From CAYGZL01 sp964354345 (GTDB lineage: Bacteria > Chloroflexota > Anaerolineae > Anaerolineales > UBA4823): 64,000 bases of DNA. Positions within the stretch are counted from its first letter, which is position 1, and each line of letters opens with the position of its first letter. The notes under the pieces were generated by a model. That model worked only from the letters and a program-made list of their open reading frames with translations, made no database searches and was not told the origin of the DNA. Positions 33,642 through 43,872 of the stretch are shown here, in pieces. The stretch is from assembly GCA_964354345.1 (NCBI GenBank), contig CAYGZL010000151.1, positions 62,001 through 126,000 of the forward strand, written 5' to 3'. The position numbers and the translations under genes are program-made.

Positions 33642-34112
33642 ATGAGCCCGATTCCTACTGGTCCACGAGGGATGTATTTTGATGAATTTAAACCTGGTCA
33701 ACGAATCGTCAGCGCTGGTCGCACAGTAACTGAGGGGGATGTAGTCGCCTTTGCTGGTTTATCAGGTGATTATAACCAGATGCATGTGGACGCTGAATAC
33801 AGTAAACATACCCCTTTTGGCCAGCGAGTGGCTCATGGGATTTTGATCCTATCTATTGCCTCTGGATTGGCTGTCCAGACTGGTGTTTTAGAAGGAACAG
33901 TCCTGGCGTTTCGAGAAGTATCCGAGTGGAAATTCATCAAGCCCACATTCTTAGGTGATACGATCCACGTCGAGCTTGAAGTGAAAGAGGCCAAAGAGCT
34001 GCGCCGGTTGGGTGGCGGATTGGTCGTGATCGAGTTAAGTGTAAAAAACCAACATGGTGAAACCGTAAACAAAGGACTTTGGACTGTTTTAGTTATTTCC
34101 CGACCAGGATGA
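33642..34112 (+). CDS. MaoC-like acyl-CoA hydratase (R-specific enoyl-CoA hydratase-type)
   Basis: The 156-residue hot-dog-fold protein has the hydratase motif GDYNQMHVDAEYSKHTPFGQRVAHG with the catalytic Asp and His of MaoC/PhaJ enzymes. It would hydrate enoyl-CoA or enoyl-ACP, or act as a related dehydratase. A good Shine-Dalgarno (GAAGGAGTGAGAAA) precedes the ATG. It is on its own between the glycosidase-like gene and the PBP gene. The substrate is unknown. Confidence 0.88.
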   Translation: MSPIPTGPRGMYFDEFKPGQRIVSAGRTVTEGDVVAFAGLSGDYNQMHVDAEYSKHTPFGQRVAHGILILSIASGLAVQTGVLEGTVLAFREVSEWKFIKPTFLGDTIHVELEVKEAKELRRLGGGLVVIELSVKNQHGETVNKGLWTVLVISRPG

Positions 34113-34165
34113 TCTCCTTGATCACCGTTGAATACATTATATCGGTCTAGTTTGGTTTTTTGATT

Positions 34166-37100
34166 ATGTCTGATTTCCCCGAGTCATCGAAGACTGAAAC
34201 ACCCCAGCAGCGTTTTCGGCGCTTGCTATCTGAAGCAGAAGATATTACCGAAGCCAAGACCCAATCCTGGTTACCGGAAAATCCACCTGATAGCAGAACA
34301 CCTGAGCTTGAGCCGGAACTGGTTCAGGGAGAAGCGGATAACGGCTCTGACCTTCCTATCTCACCTTCCATAGAATCTGCTGAAGCAGTTCAACCATTAC
34401 CAGCTACTGTTGGACCCCAGACATACCAGGTGGAAGATACTATCCTGTCTGAATCGGCTCAGCCAGAACCGCCAGTTCCTCCAGCCGGTAGCATACCGGT
34501 CAGCGAAAAGACACCACCGCGTGGTCTACCGGCGATTGATCCGTATGGTTTCCCCCTCCAGAGAAGGGTGAACGAAAATGATTTGGATGCCACACGGGTA
34601 GCCCAGTCTGCGTATGTACCAGCCTCTCCCATGCCCCACACGGTTACCCCTGGGAAACCCATGAATCGACAAAGGAGGGCAATCCAACCTCCTCCGGTGT
34701 CGTTAGCAGAGCCGCAGGATAATAGTACTCCACCTCATAAACCCAGACGACCCTGGGGATGTTTCCTGCGCTCGTTCCTGATTGGATTATTTATCCTGGT
34801 TACCCTTGCTCTCTGTGGGGTCACCATCCTGTTCTACCAGTATTATCGTATCGCCTCACAACTGCCCGATATTAATGATTTACAACAGAAATCTTCGCAA
34901 TTTGAGACTACCCGTATCCTGGATCGTAATGGGAATGTGCTTTATGAAATATTAGATCCTAACGCAGGTCGAAGAACCTATGTTCATTTGGAAAATATTT
35001 CTCCTTACGTGGTTGCAGCAACGGTAGCCACAGAAGATAAGGGTTTTTATAGCCATCCCGGATTTGACCTGACAGCTATTTTCCGTGCCTTCTGGCAAAA
35101 TTTTCAGAGTGGTGAGACGGTTTCAGGGGCTTCAACGATCACGCAACAACTGGCGCGCATTTTATTGTTCACCCCCCAGGAGCAGCAGGAGCGATCTTAC
35201 CAACGGAAAATTCGCGAGGCCATTCTGGCAGCAGAAGTTACACGGCGGTATTCGAAAGATGAGATTCTCGAACTCTACCTGAATGAGATATATTACGGTA
35301 ACCTGGCATACGGAATCGAAGCTGCTGCAGAGACTTATTTCGGTACAACCGCTAATAAGTTAACCCTCGGGCAGGCTTCTTTCTTGGCTGGTTTACCTCA
35401 GGCGCCTGGGGTATATGATGTGTATACGAATTCGCAATTGGTTTTCGCGCGTCATCAAGACGTTTTACTCTTGATGTTTACCAACAGCCAGGAACAGGGT
35501 TGCATCTATATCAGCAACTCCCCCCAACGGATTTGCATGGATCCAGTCTCTACAACCGCAGCCGTAGAGGAAATAAAAAATTTCAACTTTGAGCGTCGAA
35601 ACGACCAGATGCGCTATCCACATTGGGTGACATATATCCGTTCGTTGCTTGAAGCACAATATGATCCCCAAACGATTTATCGCTCGGGATTTACTGTTTA
35701 CACTACGCTCGATCCCGCAATCCAGGATCTGGCTCAGACAACTGTTAAGGACCAGGTGAATAGTTTAGCAGACAGGCATGTTACTAATGGCGCGTTGGTG
35801 GCGCTCCGTCCCGCCAGCGGTGAAATCCTGGCCATGGTTGGATCGGCTGATTTTTATGACGAGCAAATTGCAGGCCAAATTAATATGGCGCTCAGCCCGC
35901 GCCAGCCTGGTTCTTCGATTAAGCCACTGACATATGTCGCCGCATTTGAAAAAGGTTGGACACCTGCGACCCTGCTTTGGGATGTGCCTTCTGAATTTCC
36001 ACCTTCGGGGCGCTCCGACGATAATCGGTTACCATACATACCGGTGAACTACGATGGAAAGTTCCACGGCCCGGTAACGATACGCTCAGCTCTGGCGAAT
36101 TCGTACAATATTCCAGCCGTCAAGGCGCTATCCTTCGTCGGCATATATGAACCCGACGGTTTTTTAGACTTTGCTCGCCGCTTGGGAATCACCACCCTGA
36201 CTCGGTCAGATTATGGGCTTTCGTTGACTCTTGGTGGTGGTGAGGTCACTTTAATGGAATTAACGAGCGCGTATGCTGTGTTCGCGACCAATGGTCGACG
36301 TATTTTACCGGTAGCCATCACTCGTATATTGGATCACGAAGGCAAGGAGGTATTTGCCTACCAGCAATCTGCCGGGGAGCAGGTTGTGCGGGCTGAGCAT
36401 GCCTATCTGATTTCCTCGATTCTTTCCGATAACCAGGCACGATCACCAGCTTTCGGACCCAATTCAGTGCTTAAACTACCATTTGAGGCTGCGGTAAAAA
36501 CTGGCACCACAAATGATTATCGCGATAATTGGACGATGGGCTATACCCCCGATCTGGTTGTCGGGATTTGGGTGGGTAACGCTGATTTTACTCCCATGCA
36601 AAATGTCTCGGGAGTGACCGGGGCTGCCCCAATTTGGGCGAAATTTATGCAAGGCGCTGTTCCGTTGGTTACAGGGAACAAACCTGCGGAATTCTCTCGA
36701 CCAGGTGGAATTGTAGAACAAGTCATTTGTACAATCTCAGGCGTGATGCCCTCCGAATGGTGCCCGCAACAAGGGAATGAACTATTTGCGGCTGACCAAC
36801 CACCGCTAGCGAAAGAAGAAGATCTCTGGCAGAAATTATCCTTGGATACCTGGACTGGTTTGAAGGTTTCTGCGGATTGTAAGGATTTTACCGAGGAAAA
36901 GTTAGTGCTCAATGTCACCGATACTTGGGCGCGCAAATGGATAAATAAAGATGGCCTGGGTCAAACCTGGGCCAAGGAAATGGGTTTTGATAAACCAGTC
37001 CCCTTTGCATCAACCCGGGAATGTAAAACGGACGATCCCCGTCCGAATTTATCATTTTCGCTTCCCAGAGACCTTGATACGATCACTGAAAATCCCCTGG

Positions 37101-37528
37101 ATATTTTTGTTATAGCAAATGCTACCCAATGGTTTGATTATGTCCGTTTGGAGGTAGGTCGCGGCGATGATCCGGTGGAGTGGCGCTTACTGGAGGAAAG
37201 GCGGGATGCCTTCGATTCCCCGGCTAAATTTTATTCCTGGGATGTCACCAACGTGGCCGAAGGGTTAGTTACTTTGCGCTTATTCATGCACTCGACAGAA
37301 GATACTTACGCTGAGCTGAAAATCCGCTTGAATTTACAGGTTCCTACACCGACACCAACTCCTACCCCCTGGCCAACCTCAACCCCTACGCCGACCTTGA
37401 CGCCTTCGCCAACCTCAACACCTGAACCGACTTATACGCCGACTGAACCTCCCACACCGACCCCGACGGAGGCGAACCAATTCCCGAAAGCCACCGATAC
37501 ACCGGGAACACCTTCTATAAATCCGTAA
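34166..37528 (+). CDS. Class A penicillin-binding protein (bifunctional transglycosylase/transpeptidase)
   Basis: The 1120-residue protein builds peptidoglycan. A long disordered cytoplasmic N-terminus (about 1-195) precedes one membrane anchor (about 200-225). The GT51 domain has catalytic E290 in VATEDKGFYSHPGFD and the GASTITQQLAR motif. The transpeptidase has nucleophile S583 in PGSSIKPL, a SYN motif (ANSYNIPA) and KTG (AVKTGTTNDYRDNW). A further extracytoplasmic domain and a Thr/Pro-rich tail of about 60 residues end the protein. The ATG at 34166 has no clear ribosome-binding site. A TTG two codons earlier is possible. Confidence 0.95.
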   Translation: MSDFPESSKTETPQQRFRRLLSEAEDITEAKTQSWLPENPPDSRTPELEPELVQGEADNGSDLPISPSIESAEAVQPLPATVGPQTYQVEDTILSESAQPEPPVPPAGSIPVSEKTPPRGLPAIDPYGFPLQRRVNENDLDATRVAQSAYVPASPMPHTVTPGKPMNRQRRAIQPPPVSLAEPQDNSTPPHKPRRPWGCFLRSFLIGLFILVTLALCGVTILFYQYYRIASQLPDINDLQQKSSQFETTRILDRNGNVLYEILDPNAGRRTYVHLENISPYVVAATVATEDKGFYSHPGFDLTAIFRAFWQNFQSGETVSGASTITQQLARILLFTPQEQQERSYQRKIREAILAAEVTRRYSKDEILELYLNEIYYGNLAYGIEAAAETYFGTTANKLTLGQASFLAGLPQAPGVYDVYTNSQLVFARHQDVLLLMFTNSQEQGCIYISNSPQRICMDPVSTTAAVEEIKNFNFERRNDQMRYPHWVTYIRSLLEAQYDPQTIYRSGFTVYTTLDPAIQDLAQTTVKDQVNSLADRHVTNGALVALRPASGEILAMVGSADFYDEQIAGQINMALSPRQPGSSIKPLTYVAAFEKGWTPATLLWDVPSEFPPSGRSDDNRLPYIPVNYDGKFHGPVTIRSALANSYNIPAVKALSFVGIYEPDGFLDFARRLGITTLTRSDYGLSLTLGGGEVTLMELTSAYAVFATNGRRILPVAITRILDHEGKEVFAYQQSAGEQVVRAEHAYLISSILSDNQARSPAFGPNSVLKLPFEAAVKTGTTNDYRDNWTMGYTPDLVVGIWVGNADFTPMQNVSGVTGAAPIWAKFMQGAVPLVTGNKPAEFSRPGGIVEQVICTISGVMPSEWCPQQGNELFAADQPPLAKEEDLWQKLSLDTWTGLKVSADCKDFTEEKLVLNVTDTWARKWINKDGLGQTWAKEMGFDKPVPFASTRECKTDDPRPNLSFSLPRDLDTITENPLDIFVIANATQWFDYVRLEVGRGDDPVEWRLLEERRDAFDSPAKFYSWDVTNVAEGLVTLRLFMHSTEDTYAELKIRLNLQVPTPTPTPTPWPTSTPTPTLTPSPTSTPEPTYTPTEPPTPTPTEANQFPKATDTPGTPSINP

Positions 37529-37534
37529 ACCGGT

Positions 37535-39850
37535 CTATAACAAAGTCATCTGGGTATCTACACCGGTCATTGGATCCCGGTTGAACTGTTCATCCAGGTT
37601 ATGTCGGGTGAGTCGGTTCTCTTCAACCAGGCGGTAGAGGTGGCGAAACTTAATCCAGCGCCATCCCAGATTGATTTCCTTCTGTAAATATGGGTTGTTA
37701 TGCAGTTTGTAGAGTAATAGTCCCGCTCGTCCTCCGGGATAAACGATAATCATGCGCTCCGGCGGTAAGGTATTGCTACACACCAATTTACCAATAACCG
37801 CTGATGCTATGATATAGAAAGCGTAACTTACTTGTCCGTTTGCTTCTAGCCAGAGGAGAGGGAAACGCCCCGGTCGGTCGGGCACTTCTGGGCCGCTGAC
37901 ATCATATTCCAGACGCTGACCGATCTGTTCCAGCAAGCTGGTGATCTTTGCCAGATCGCTGCGTCTATTTTTGGGCGTGTCGGCCTGACGGAGCTTCCAC
38001 ACATCGACCTCTGATGGTTCCTTTTCGCCGTAAGACCCTAAACAGGTCTGGATTAACTCTCGCTCGGGTGTTCGTTGATCAGGGTATCCCTGACACATCG
38101 CTTGGTCCACCTCGGATAAACTTACGCGCGGATTTTTTAGCAAGTATTGGACAATCGACACTTCCACTTGATCTGACAGGGCAGTTTGAACCCCGAGTTC
38201 GCACAACTGGCGGTAACTTCCATTAAGCCACCAATGACCAAGCTCCGGTGAGTGTTCACTTGCGCCATAATGAAGAAGCCCTCCAGCGGAGGCGAAGACA
38301 GGCTGCACAGCATTGTGTACTATACTCAATATTTCTGCCGGATTTGAGGATTGATCTTGCAGTAAGAAAGGATCACTAACAATCTCTGTCAAAAGGACTG
38401 CGTATAGATTTATATAGCTGGCTGGTTCGCCATTCTGCATGAGATAATTTCTGAACGACTTTTGAGCAAGATCACGAATAACAATTGGTGAGATAACTCC
38501 TGATTGTAATCTATCACCTTGTTCGGCTTGTGGGGAGGATCTTGGAGAGAATTTTTGCCAGGCTATCTGAGCCTGTTCACTCCTTGCGCGCAAAGTCAAA
38601 CCGGTTAATTCAAGACCGGCCAGGTTAGCGGCCAATAAAGTCGCTGCAAGGAAACCCGCTTCAGCTTCCGCCATCAACGCGAAGATGGGTATTTCGGGTT
38701 TTAGTAGCGAGGTAAGATTGGCAAATGCTGCCTGTAAGGCAGTACAATGCCAACCCCAATCATATCGTCGCCGTCGCAAGACGCTTTTAAATGGAGCAGC
38801 GGCTTCCCGTCCCCATAGCCAACCTGCCCACAACGCAGATAAAGTCCAAAATGCCTGATTTGGTCGAGGCAGAGCGGTTAGGACAGCCTGAAATTCTACC
38901 CCAGGCGCTTCCCGAGCCAGATCTTTCAGACGACCTTCGAATAAGCTGACTCCACCAGCCTCAGAGGGCGTCTCAGGCCATATTTTTATATTGGTTGAGC
39001 GAGCGCCACTCTCCTGTCTGCTCGATTGCATCCAGTGCTCACCAGCTTCTTCCAAAGCCAACCAAATATTATGTTCGCGAAAACGAGCGGGAATAGTTAA
39101 TTGGCGAGGTCGAGTGCGTTGGGTTGGGTGTGACCATAAGGTGTTCGCCTGGTCAAAAGCCGCCAATAATAAAGCTCTTAACGAGCGTTGGTGTTCTGTC
39201 GATAAACTATCTAATTTGTTTATCAGGGTAAACAGGACGTACACAGCCCGAGGAGGATAAGTTTCCAGGGCTTCTTCAACAAAGGCGCGATCCGGGTCAT
39301 CTAAGGGCGCAACGCGCTCCAAAGCGCGCGCCCTATGCAAACCACTCCGTGAAAAACGAACAGCTTTTTCAACATCTGCCTGATTGACCTGCCTTTCACC
39401 ATTATCACCGCAGTTAGGGCATTGGTAGATCTTCGCCAGCGGGGATGTTGCACCCCGTTCCCATATGAACAAATGGGCGTCTATTTCATGTTCGCATTGA
39501 TTACAGTGAGTCTGGTATAACGAACGGATATGAGGTTCGATGCGCTCATCTCCTTTGGTTGCCGAGGCTATCTCAGCCAGTGCAGCGTTGAAATCGTCCT
39601 CACGCAAGGGGTTAACGGCCATTTCAATCAGGAAACGTGCAACCGGATTATTGGCATTAACTAATACTCGATAACCAGCCCGCACTATCTCATTTATCAG
39701 GATTGGTGAAGAACCGAATGGATCTAAAATCCATGCGCCAGAAGGAATATTTTCCTTCAGCCAGATTGTAGCCACACCCTCAGGAATGGGCGGTAAATAA
39801 CGCGCCAGAGGTCCACTTCGGGTTAGTAGCTCCCCAGGAATAAAATGCAT
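37535..39850 (-). CDS. Degenerate DNA methyltransferase-like protein with a zinc-ribbon insert
   Basis: The 771-residue protein resembles large adenine/cytosine-N4 methyltransferase-type proteins. An AdoMet-like strand reads WILDPFGSSP (about 40-49). A four-cysteine zinc ribbon follows (C116, C119, C144, C147). A segment FWTLSALWAGWLWGREAA (about 334-351) occupies the place after the catalytic motif. The expected DPPY reads TALPRPNQ (325-332), and the usual DPFAGSG reads DPFGSSP, so methylation activity is doubtful. The C-terminal half is helical and unknown. A TATAAT box lies 13 bases before the ATG without a Shine-Dalgarno. The function may be nucleic-acid binding only. Confidence 0.6.
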   Translation of the reverse strand: MHFIPGELLTRSGPLARYLPPIPEGVATIWLKENIPSGAWILDPFGSSPILINEIVRAGYRVLVNANNPVARFLIEMAVNPLREDDFNAALAEIASATKGDERIEPHIRSLYQTHCNQCEHEIDAHLFIWERGATSPLAKIYQCPNCGDNGERQVNQADVEKAVRFSRSGLHRARALERVAPLDDPDRAFVEEALETYPPRAVYVLFTLINKLDSLSTEHQRSLRALLLAAFDQANTLWSHPTQRTRPRQLTIPARFREHNIWLALEEAGEHWMQSSRQESGARSTNIKIWPETPSEAGGVSLFEGRLKDLAREAPGVEFQAVLTALPRPNQAFWTLSALWAGWLWGREAAAPFKSVLRRRRYDWGWHCTALQAAFANLTSLLKPEIPIFALMAEAEAGFLAATLLAANLAGLELTGLTLRARSEQAQIAWQKFSPRSSPQAEQGDRLQSGVISPIVIRDLAQKSFRNYLMQNGEPASYINLYAVLLTEIVSDPFLLQDQSSNPAEILSIVHNAVQPVFASAGGLLHYGASEHSPELGHWWLNGSYRQLCELGVQTALSDQVEVSIVQYLLKNPRVSLSEVDQAMCQGYPDQRTPERELIQTCLGSYGEKEPSEVDVWKLRQADTPKNRRSDLAKITSLLEQIGQRLEYDVSGPEVPDRPGRFPLLWLEANGQVSYAFYIIASAVIGKLVCSNTLPPERMIIVYPGGRAGLLLYKLHNNPYLQKEINLGWRWIKFRHLYRLVEENRLTRHNLDEQFNRDPMTGVDTQMTLL

Positions 39851-39916
39851 ATGAATGCCTGGAATTATAGTAATCCTTCGGTATGCTCAGGATGACGAAC
39901 GCCGCACTCGATAATA

Positions 39917-41359
39917 TTAAGACAAGGGCTCTCCGACAGTGTGTAACAAAGCCAGGTTCGTAGGGCGGACAGCCTGGATGGGGAAGCCACAGATTAGAAT
40001 AACTTGCTGGCCAGGCTTGATCGGTGTGGATGCGATCATGGCTGCTTCAACAACCTTTACCATTTCCTTGATTGTATCCACTTGCGGAACCAGGTAAGGA
40101 ATCACACCCCAATAAAGGTTCAACCGCGGGTAGGTATCTGCGTCGGGAGTAAATGCCAGGATAGGCACGCCAGGGCGCGTCTTGGACATCAGCAAGGCGG
40201 TCCGACCGGATTTTGTAAATACAGCAATGGCGGCCACATTGCGATCATGGGCCAGTTCACGGGCTGCTTGAGTCATAAAAAATGTGTCATCACAACTCGA
40301 TGAGGGAAACACTTTACCATCCCAATGACCGTATTTAACCATGTGGCTTTCCGCCTGGCAGGCAATTGCGTTCATCACTTCAACTGACTGGATAGGATAC
40401 ATGCCTGAGGCGGTCTCACCCGATAGCATAACCGCGTCGGTACCGTCAAAGATGGCATTCGCAACATCAGAGGCCTCTGCACGAGTGGGACGTGGATTAT
40501 GGATCATCGAGTCGAGCATTTGGGTAGCCGTGATAACCACTTTTCCGGTGCGATTGGCTGCCTCGATGATCTGTTTTTGAGCAATCGGGACGACCTCAGA
40601 TGACATTTCGACTCCCAGATCCCCACGCGCGACCATCACGCCATCGGCTACTTCGAGAATCTCTCCCAGGTTTTCCAAGGCTTCTGGTCGTTCTAGCTTG
40701 GCAATGATGGGCAGCGAGGCGCGCTGCGGAGCGTGAATACTGATCGCGTTACGAACCTGCTGGATATCACGGGCGGAGCGAACAAATGAAACTGCGACGG
40801 CATCCACTCCTTGTTCCAATCCGAACGCCAGGTCAACTTCATCCTTAGCCGTGAAACCCGGAATCTTTATTTTTGAGCCGGGCAGATTTACTCCTTTGTG
40901 AGGTTTTAATGTGCCACCTTGCACCACCCTGGTGATCACCTGTTCATCCTGTACATCCATAACGATTAGTTCCATGATGCCGTCATCCAGAAGGATCCGA
41001 CTGCCGGGTTTGACGCTCTCCAGCAACTCGGGAAAGTCGACTGGGACGATTTGGCCACTGCCAACTATCGGTTGGGTGGTTAAGATAAGTTGTTGGTCGC
41101 GCACCAGCTCTATTGCGTCGTTCTCTAACTCGCCAGTACGGATTTTTGGACCTTGTAAATCTTGCAATAGGGTTATCGGTTGTCCCAGGCGTTGGGATAA
41201 CGACCGAATTAAACCGATAATCGCAGCATGATCCGTATGTGTACCATGTGAAAAGTTTAATCGGGCAACATTCATTCCCGATTGGATCAACCGTTCGAGA
41301 GTATGCTCATCTCGGCAGGCTGGTCCGATTGTGGCAACGATTTTCGTACGGCGCTCCAT
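39917..41359 (-). CDS. pyk: Pyruvate kinase
   Basis: The 480-residue glycolytic enzyme transfers phosphate from PEP to ADP. Family sequence is clear from RRTKIVATIGPA and MNVARLNFSHG through LPGSKIKIPGFTAKDEVDL and VMVARGDLGVEMSSEVVPIAQKQII to the SGETASGMYPIQSVE segment. The C-terminal regulatory domain is present (FTKSGRTALLMSKTRPGVPILAFT). CAGGAG precedes the ATG. It follows the CoA-transferase by 23 bases, so pyruvate-producing and consuming genes (ald, pyk) share a unit. Confidence 0.96.
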   Translation of the reverse strand: MERRTKIVATIGPACRDEHTLERLIQSGMNVARLNFSHGTHTDHAAIIGLIRSLSQRLGQPITLLQDLQGPKIRTGELENDAIELVRDQQLILTTQPIVGSGQIVPVDFPELLESVKPGSRILLDDGIMELIVMDVQDEQVITRVVQGGTLKPHKGVNLPGSKIKIPGFTAKDEVDLAFGLEQGVDAVAVSFVRSARDIQQVRNAISIHAPQRASLPIIAKLERPEALENLGEILEVADGVMVARGDLGVEMSSEVVPIAQKQIIEAANRTGKVVITATQMLDSMIHNPRPTRAEASDVANAIFDGTDAVMLSGETASGMYPIQSVEVMNAIACQAESHMVKYGHWDGKVFPSSSCDDTFFMTQAARELAHDRNVAAIAVFTKSGRTALLMSKTRPGVPILAFTPDADTYPRLNLYWGVIPYLVPQVDTIKEMVKVVEAAMIASTPIKPGQQVILICGFPIQAVRPTNLALLHTVGEPLS

Positions 41360-41382
41360 AATATCTCCTGAACGTTGAGTGT

Positions 41383-42693
41383 TTATAGATAATTAAGCTG
41401 TTTTGCTTCGTTTGCGAGTTGCTCTCGAAATTGGGGGTGGGCAATACCGATCAAAGCCTTTGCACGTTGACGGATCGTTTTTGCATATAAATCCGCGACT
41501 CCATATTCGGTTACGACATAATGCACATGATTTCGTGAGGTTACCACTCCCGCGCCGCGCATCAACATCGCAACAATCCGACTAACGACCTGTCCATTCT
41601 TCAGAGTTGTCGTGCTGGGTAAGGCAATAATAGGTACACCGTTCTTCGAGCGGGAAGCTCCATAAATAAAATCGAGCTGCCCACCCACTCCGCTGTATAG
41701 TTTAGGACCAATGCTATCAGCACAGACCTGTCCGGTTAAATCAACCTCAATTGCTGAGTTAATCGCTACCTGGCGTTCATTTTGAGCGATTACGAAAGGA
41801 TCGTTAATGTATTCGGTCGGATGCAGGTCAAGTAAGGGATTATCATCCACCCATTCATAGAGGCGCCGGCTACCAAGAATAAAACCAGCCGTAATTTTAC
41901 CGGTGTGTAGACTTTTCTGGGCGTTGGTTAAAACCCCGGCTTCCACCAGGTCAATGACACCATCTGAAAAGAGTTCGGAGTGGACGCCTAAATCCTTTTT
42001 ATGAAATAAATATTTCAAAACGGCATCTGGGATGGCGCCAATCCCCATTTGCATCGTTGCGCCATCTGGGATCAGATCAGCAATAAATCCTGCCATTTTT
42101 TCAGTGATCTCGTCTGGACCCTCACTGCCCATGAGCATCTCAGGGAGTGGGTAATTAACCGGAACGAGATAATTCAGCCGGCTGAGATGGATGAATGAAT
42201 CGCCCAATGTGCGCGGCATTTGTTGGTTGACTTCTGCGATAATGATCTTGGCTGACTCAGCCGGTGATTTCGTTAAACCCACCTCGATACCCAGGCTACA
42301 AAAGCCATGCTCATCTGGCGGGGAAACCTGAACTAGAGCAACATCCAAAGGAAGCAATTTGCGCTTGAAAAGCAGGGTAAATTCTGAGAGTAGTACCGGA
42401 GTAAAATCCGCACGACCATCCTGCACAGCCTTTCGGATGTTGGAGCTGATGAACATGGTATTGACTCGCAGGTGATTTTCCATCTCCGGAGCAACGTAAT
42501 CGGCCGGACCGACACTTAACGCCTGACAAATTTCAACGTTTTCTAATTCAGGAGCATATTGCACCAGGGCGGCTAAAACCTTTTGGGGAACTGAACAGTT
42601 TCCAGTGAGAAAAATCCGTTGGTTGGATTTGATTTGGCGCGCTGCTTCTTCAGCAGTGACAATTCGAGATTGGTATAGTTTGTTGTAATCCAT
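41383..42693 (-). CDS. Acetyl-CoA hydrolase/transferase family CoA-transferase (4-hydroxybutyrate CoA-transferase-like)
   Basis: The 436-residue protein is a class I CoA-transferase. Visible are HEHGFCSLGIEVGLTKSPAESA-type sequence (DEHGFCSLGIEVG), IPDGATMQMGIGAIPDAVL, the catalytic Glu region AINSAIEVDLTGQV, and VGGQLDFIYGASRSKNG. The C-terminal TEYGVADLYAKTIRQRAKALIGIAHPQFR is typical. It would move CoA between acetyl-CoA and an organic acid such as 4-hydroxybutyrate or butyrate. It lies five bases from ald. It suggests fermentative amino acid or organic acid metabolism together with ald and the aldehyde oxidoreductase. Confidence 0.9.
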   Translation of the reverse strand: MDYNKLYQSRIVTAEEAARQIKSNQRIFLTGNCSVPQKVLAALVQYAPELENVEICQALSVGPADYVAPEMENHLRVNTMFISSNIRKAVQDGRADFTPVLLSEFTLLFKRKLLPLDVALVQVSPPDEHGFCSLGIEVGLTKSPAESAKIIIAEVNQQMPRTLGDSFIHLSRLNYLVPVNYPLPEMLMGSEGPDEITEKMAGFIADLIPDGATMQMGIGAIPDAVLKYLFHKKDLGVHSELFSDGVIDLVEAGVLTNAQKSLHTGKITAGFILGSRRLYEWVDDNPLLDLHPTEYINDPFVIAQNERQVAINSAIEVDLTGQVCADSIGPKLYSGVGGQLDFIYGASRSKNGVPIIALPSTTTLKNGQVVSRIVAMLMRGAGVVTSRNHVHYVVTEYGVADLYAKTIRQRAKALIGIAHPQFREQLANEAKQLNYL

Positions 42694-42698
42694 GGGCT

Positions 42699-43790
42699 CT
42701 ACTCCGTCTGGGTGAGGGGTGCGAGGCGCGAGAGATGCCTTAGGTTACCATGATAGGTATTAACGCCCAATTCCAGGGCAGGATCTTCGGCGATGGCGCG
42801 TTCGACGCCTTTGTTGGCCATCGCCAGGATGTAAGGGAACGCTGCATTTAGAAACGCATAGGTCGCGGTACGCGCCACAACACTGGGTATATTGGGTACG
42901 CAGTAATGGATCATCCCTTCCTCGATATAGGTAGGGTGGGCGTGGGTCGTTGGTCGTGAGGTTTCGAGGCAGCCGCCCTCATCTATACTGATATCCATGA
43001 TCACTGAGCGTGGTTTCATCCCGTGCAACATCTCCCGTGTGATTAAAATCGGTGGGCGTTCACCCGGCACAAAAACTGCACCGATGACTATATCCGCAAA
43101 GGCAATTGAACGGGCAATATTAACCGGATTTGAGATCTTTGTTACGGCAGCTGGAGCCTGTTCATACAGGTGTTGGAGCGCATTCAATTCGCTGTCCAGG
43201 ACGGTCACGTGTGCGTTCATCCCCAACATCGCCTGGACGGCCCAGGTACCGACAGTTCCAGCACCCAAGATAACAACTTCCGCTGGCGGTACACCTGGCG
43301 CACCGCCCAATAGGATCCCTTTCCCACCCGCGTTATTTTGTAACAGCAAAGCGCCAATTTGCGCGGTCAACCGGCCGCCAATTTGGCTTAATGGACGTCG
43401 TATCGGGACAGTTCCATCCGGTAGGGTGATTGTCTCATAGGCAATAGCTGTAATTTCATTAGCTAATAAAGCCTCGACTTTGTCCTGACGGGTCGAACCG
43501 AGATGAAGGAAACCTGCCAGGGTTGTACCAGATCGCAGCCACTCTATTTCTTCGAGCGTAGGTCGCGCAAATTTTAATAATAAATCAGCACGACCGAAAA
43601 CCTCGTGTGGAGTATAGGCGATTCTCCCGCCGGCTTGTTCATATTCTTTATCGCTGAATCCAGCCCCCAGTCCAGCATCATGTTCGACATAGCAGATATG
43701 TCCTTGTCGGATGAGCATTTGGACGCCAGCCGGAGTCAAGCCAACTCGATATTCAAAGGATCGGGTTTCCTTGGGGATGCCGATATTCAT
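42699..43790 (-). CDS. ald: Alanine dehydrogenase
   Basis: The 363-residue protein interconverts L-alanine and pyruvate plus ammonia with NAD. It starts with the family hallmark NIGIPKETRSFEYRVGLTPAGVQML. The dinucleotide site is VVILGAGTVGTWAVQAMLGMNAHVTVLDS. The substrate region GGRLTAQIGALLLQ and the C-terminal VPNIPSVVARTATYAFLNAAFPYI are present. Its length is normal. It is followed by the CoA-transferase and pyk, which fits alanine fermentation to pyruvate. argF lies 82 bases upstream. Confidence 0.95.
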   Translation of the reverse strand: MNIGIPKETRSFEYRVGLTPAGVQMLIRQGHICYVEHDAGLGAGFSDKEYEQAGGRIAYTPHEVFGRADLLLKFARPTLEEIEWLRSGTTLAGFLHLGSTRQDKVEALLANEITAIAYETITLPDGTVPIRRPLSQIGGRLTAQIGALLLQNNAGGKGILLGGAPGVPPAEVVILGAGTVGTWAVQAMLGMNAHVTVLDSELNALQHLYEQAPAAVTKISNPVNIARSIAFADIVIGAVFVPGERPPILITREMLHGMKPRSVIMDISIDEGGCLETSRPTTHAHPTYIEEGMIHYCVPNIPSVVARTATYAFLNAAFPYILAMANKGVERAIAEDPALELGVNTYHGNLRHLSRLAPLTQTE

Positions 43791-43872
43791 ATTCCTACCT
43801 CATGGGCGGTAAAGAAAACCGCATGAATCTAAATCGGTTAGACAATGCAGAAGACATTTCGGTGTGCCGTGA

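Noticed and set aside
37535..39850. Methyltransferase-like protein as part of a restriction-modification or BREX-type system
   Set aside because: No endonuclease, helicase or specificity gene is adjacent, and the catalytic motif is missing.
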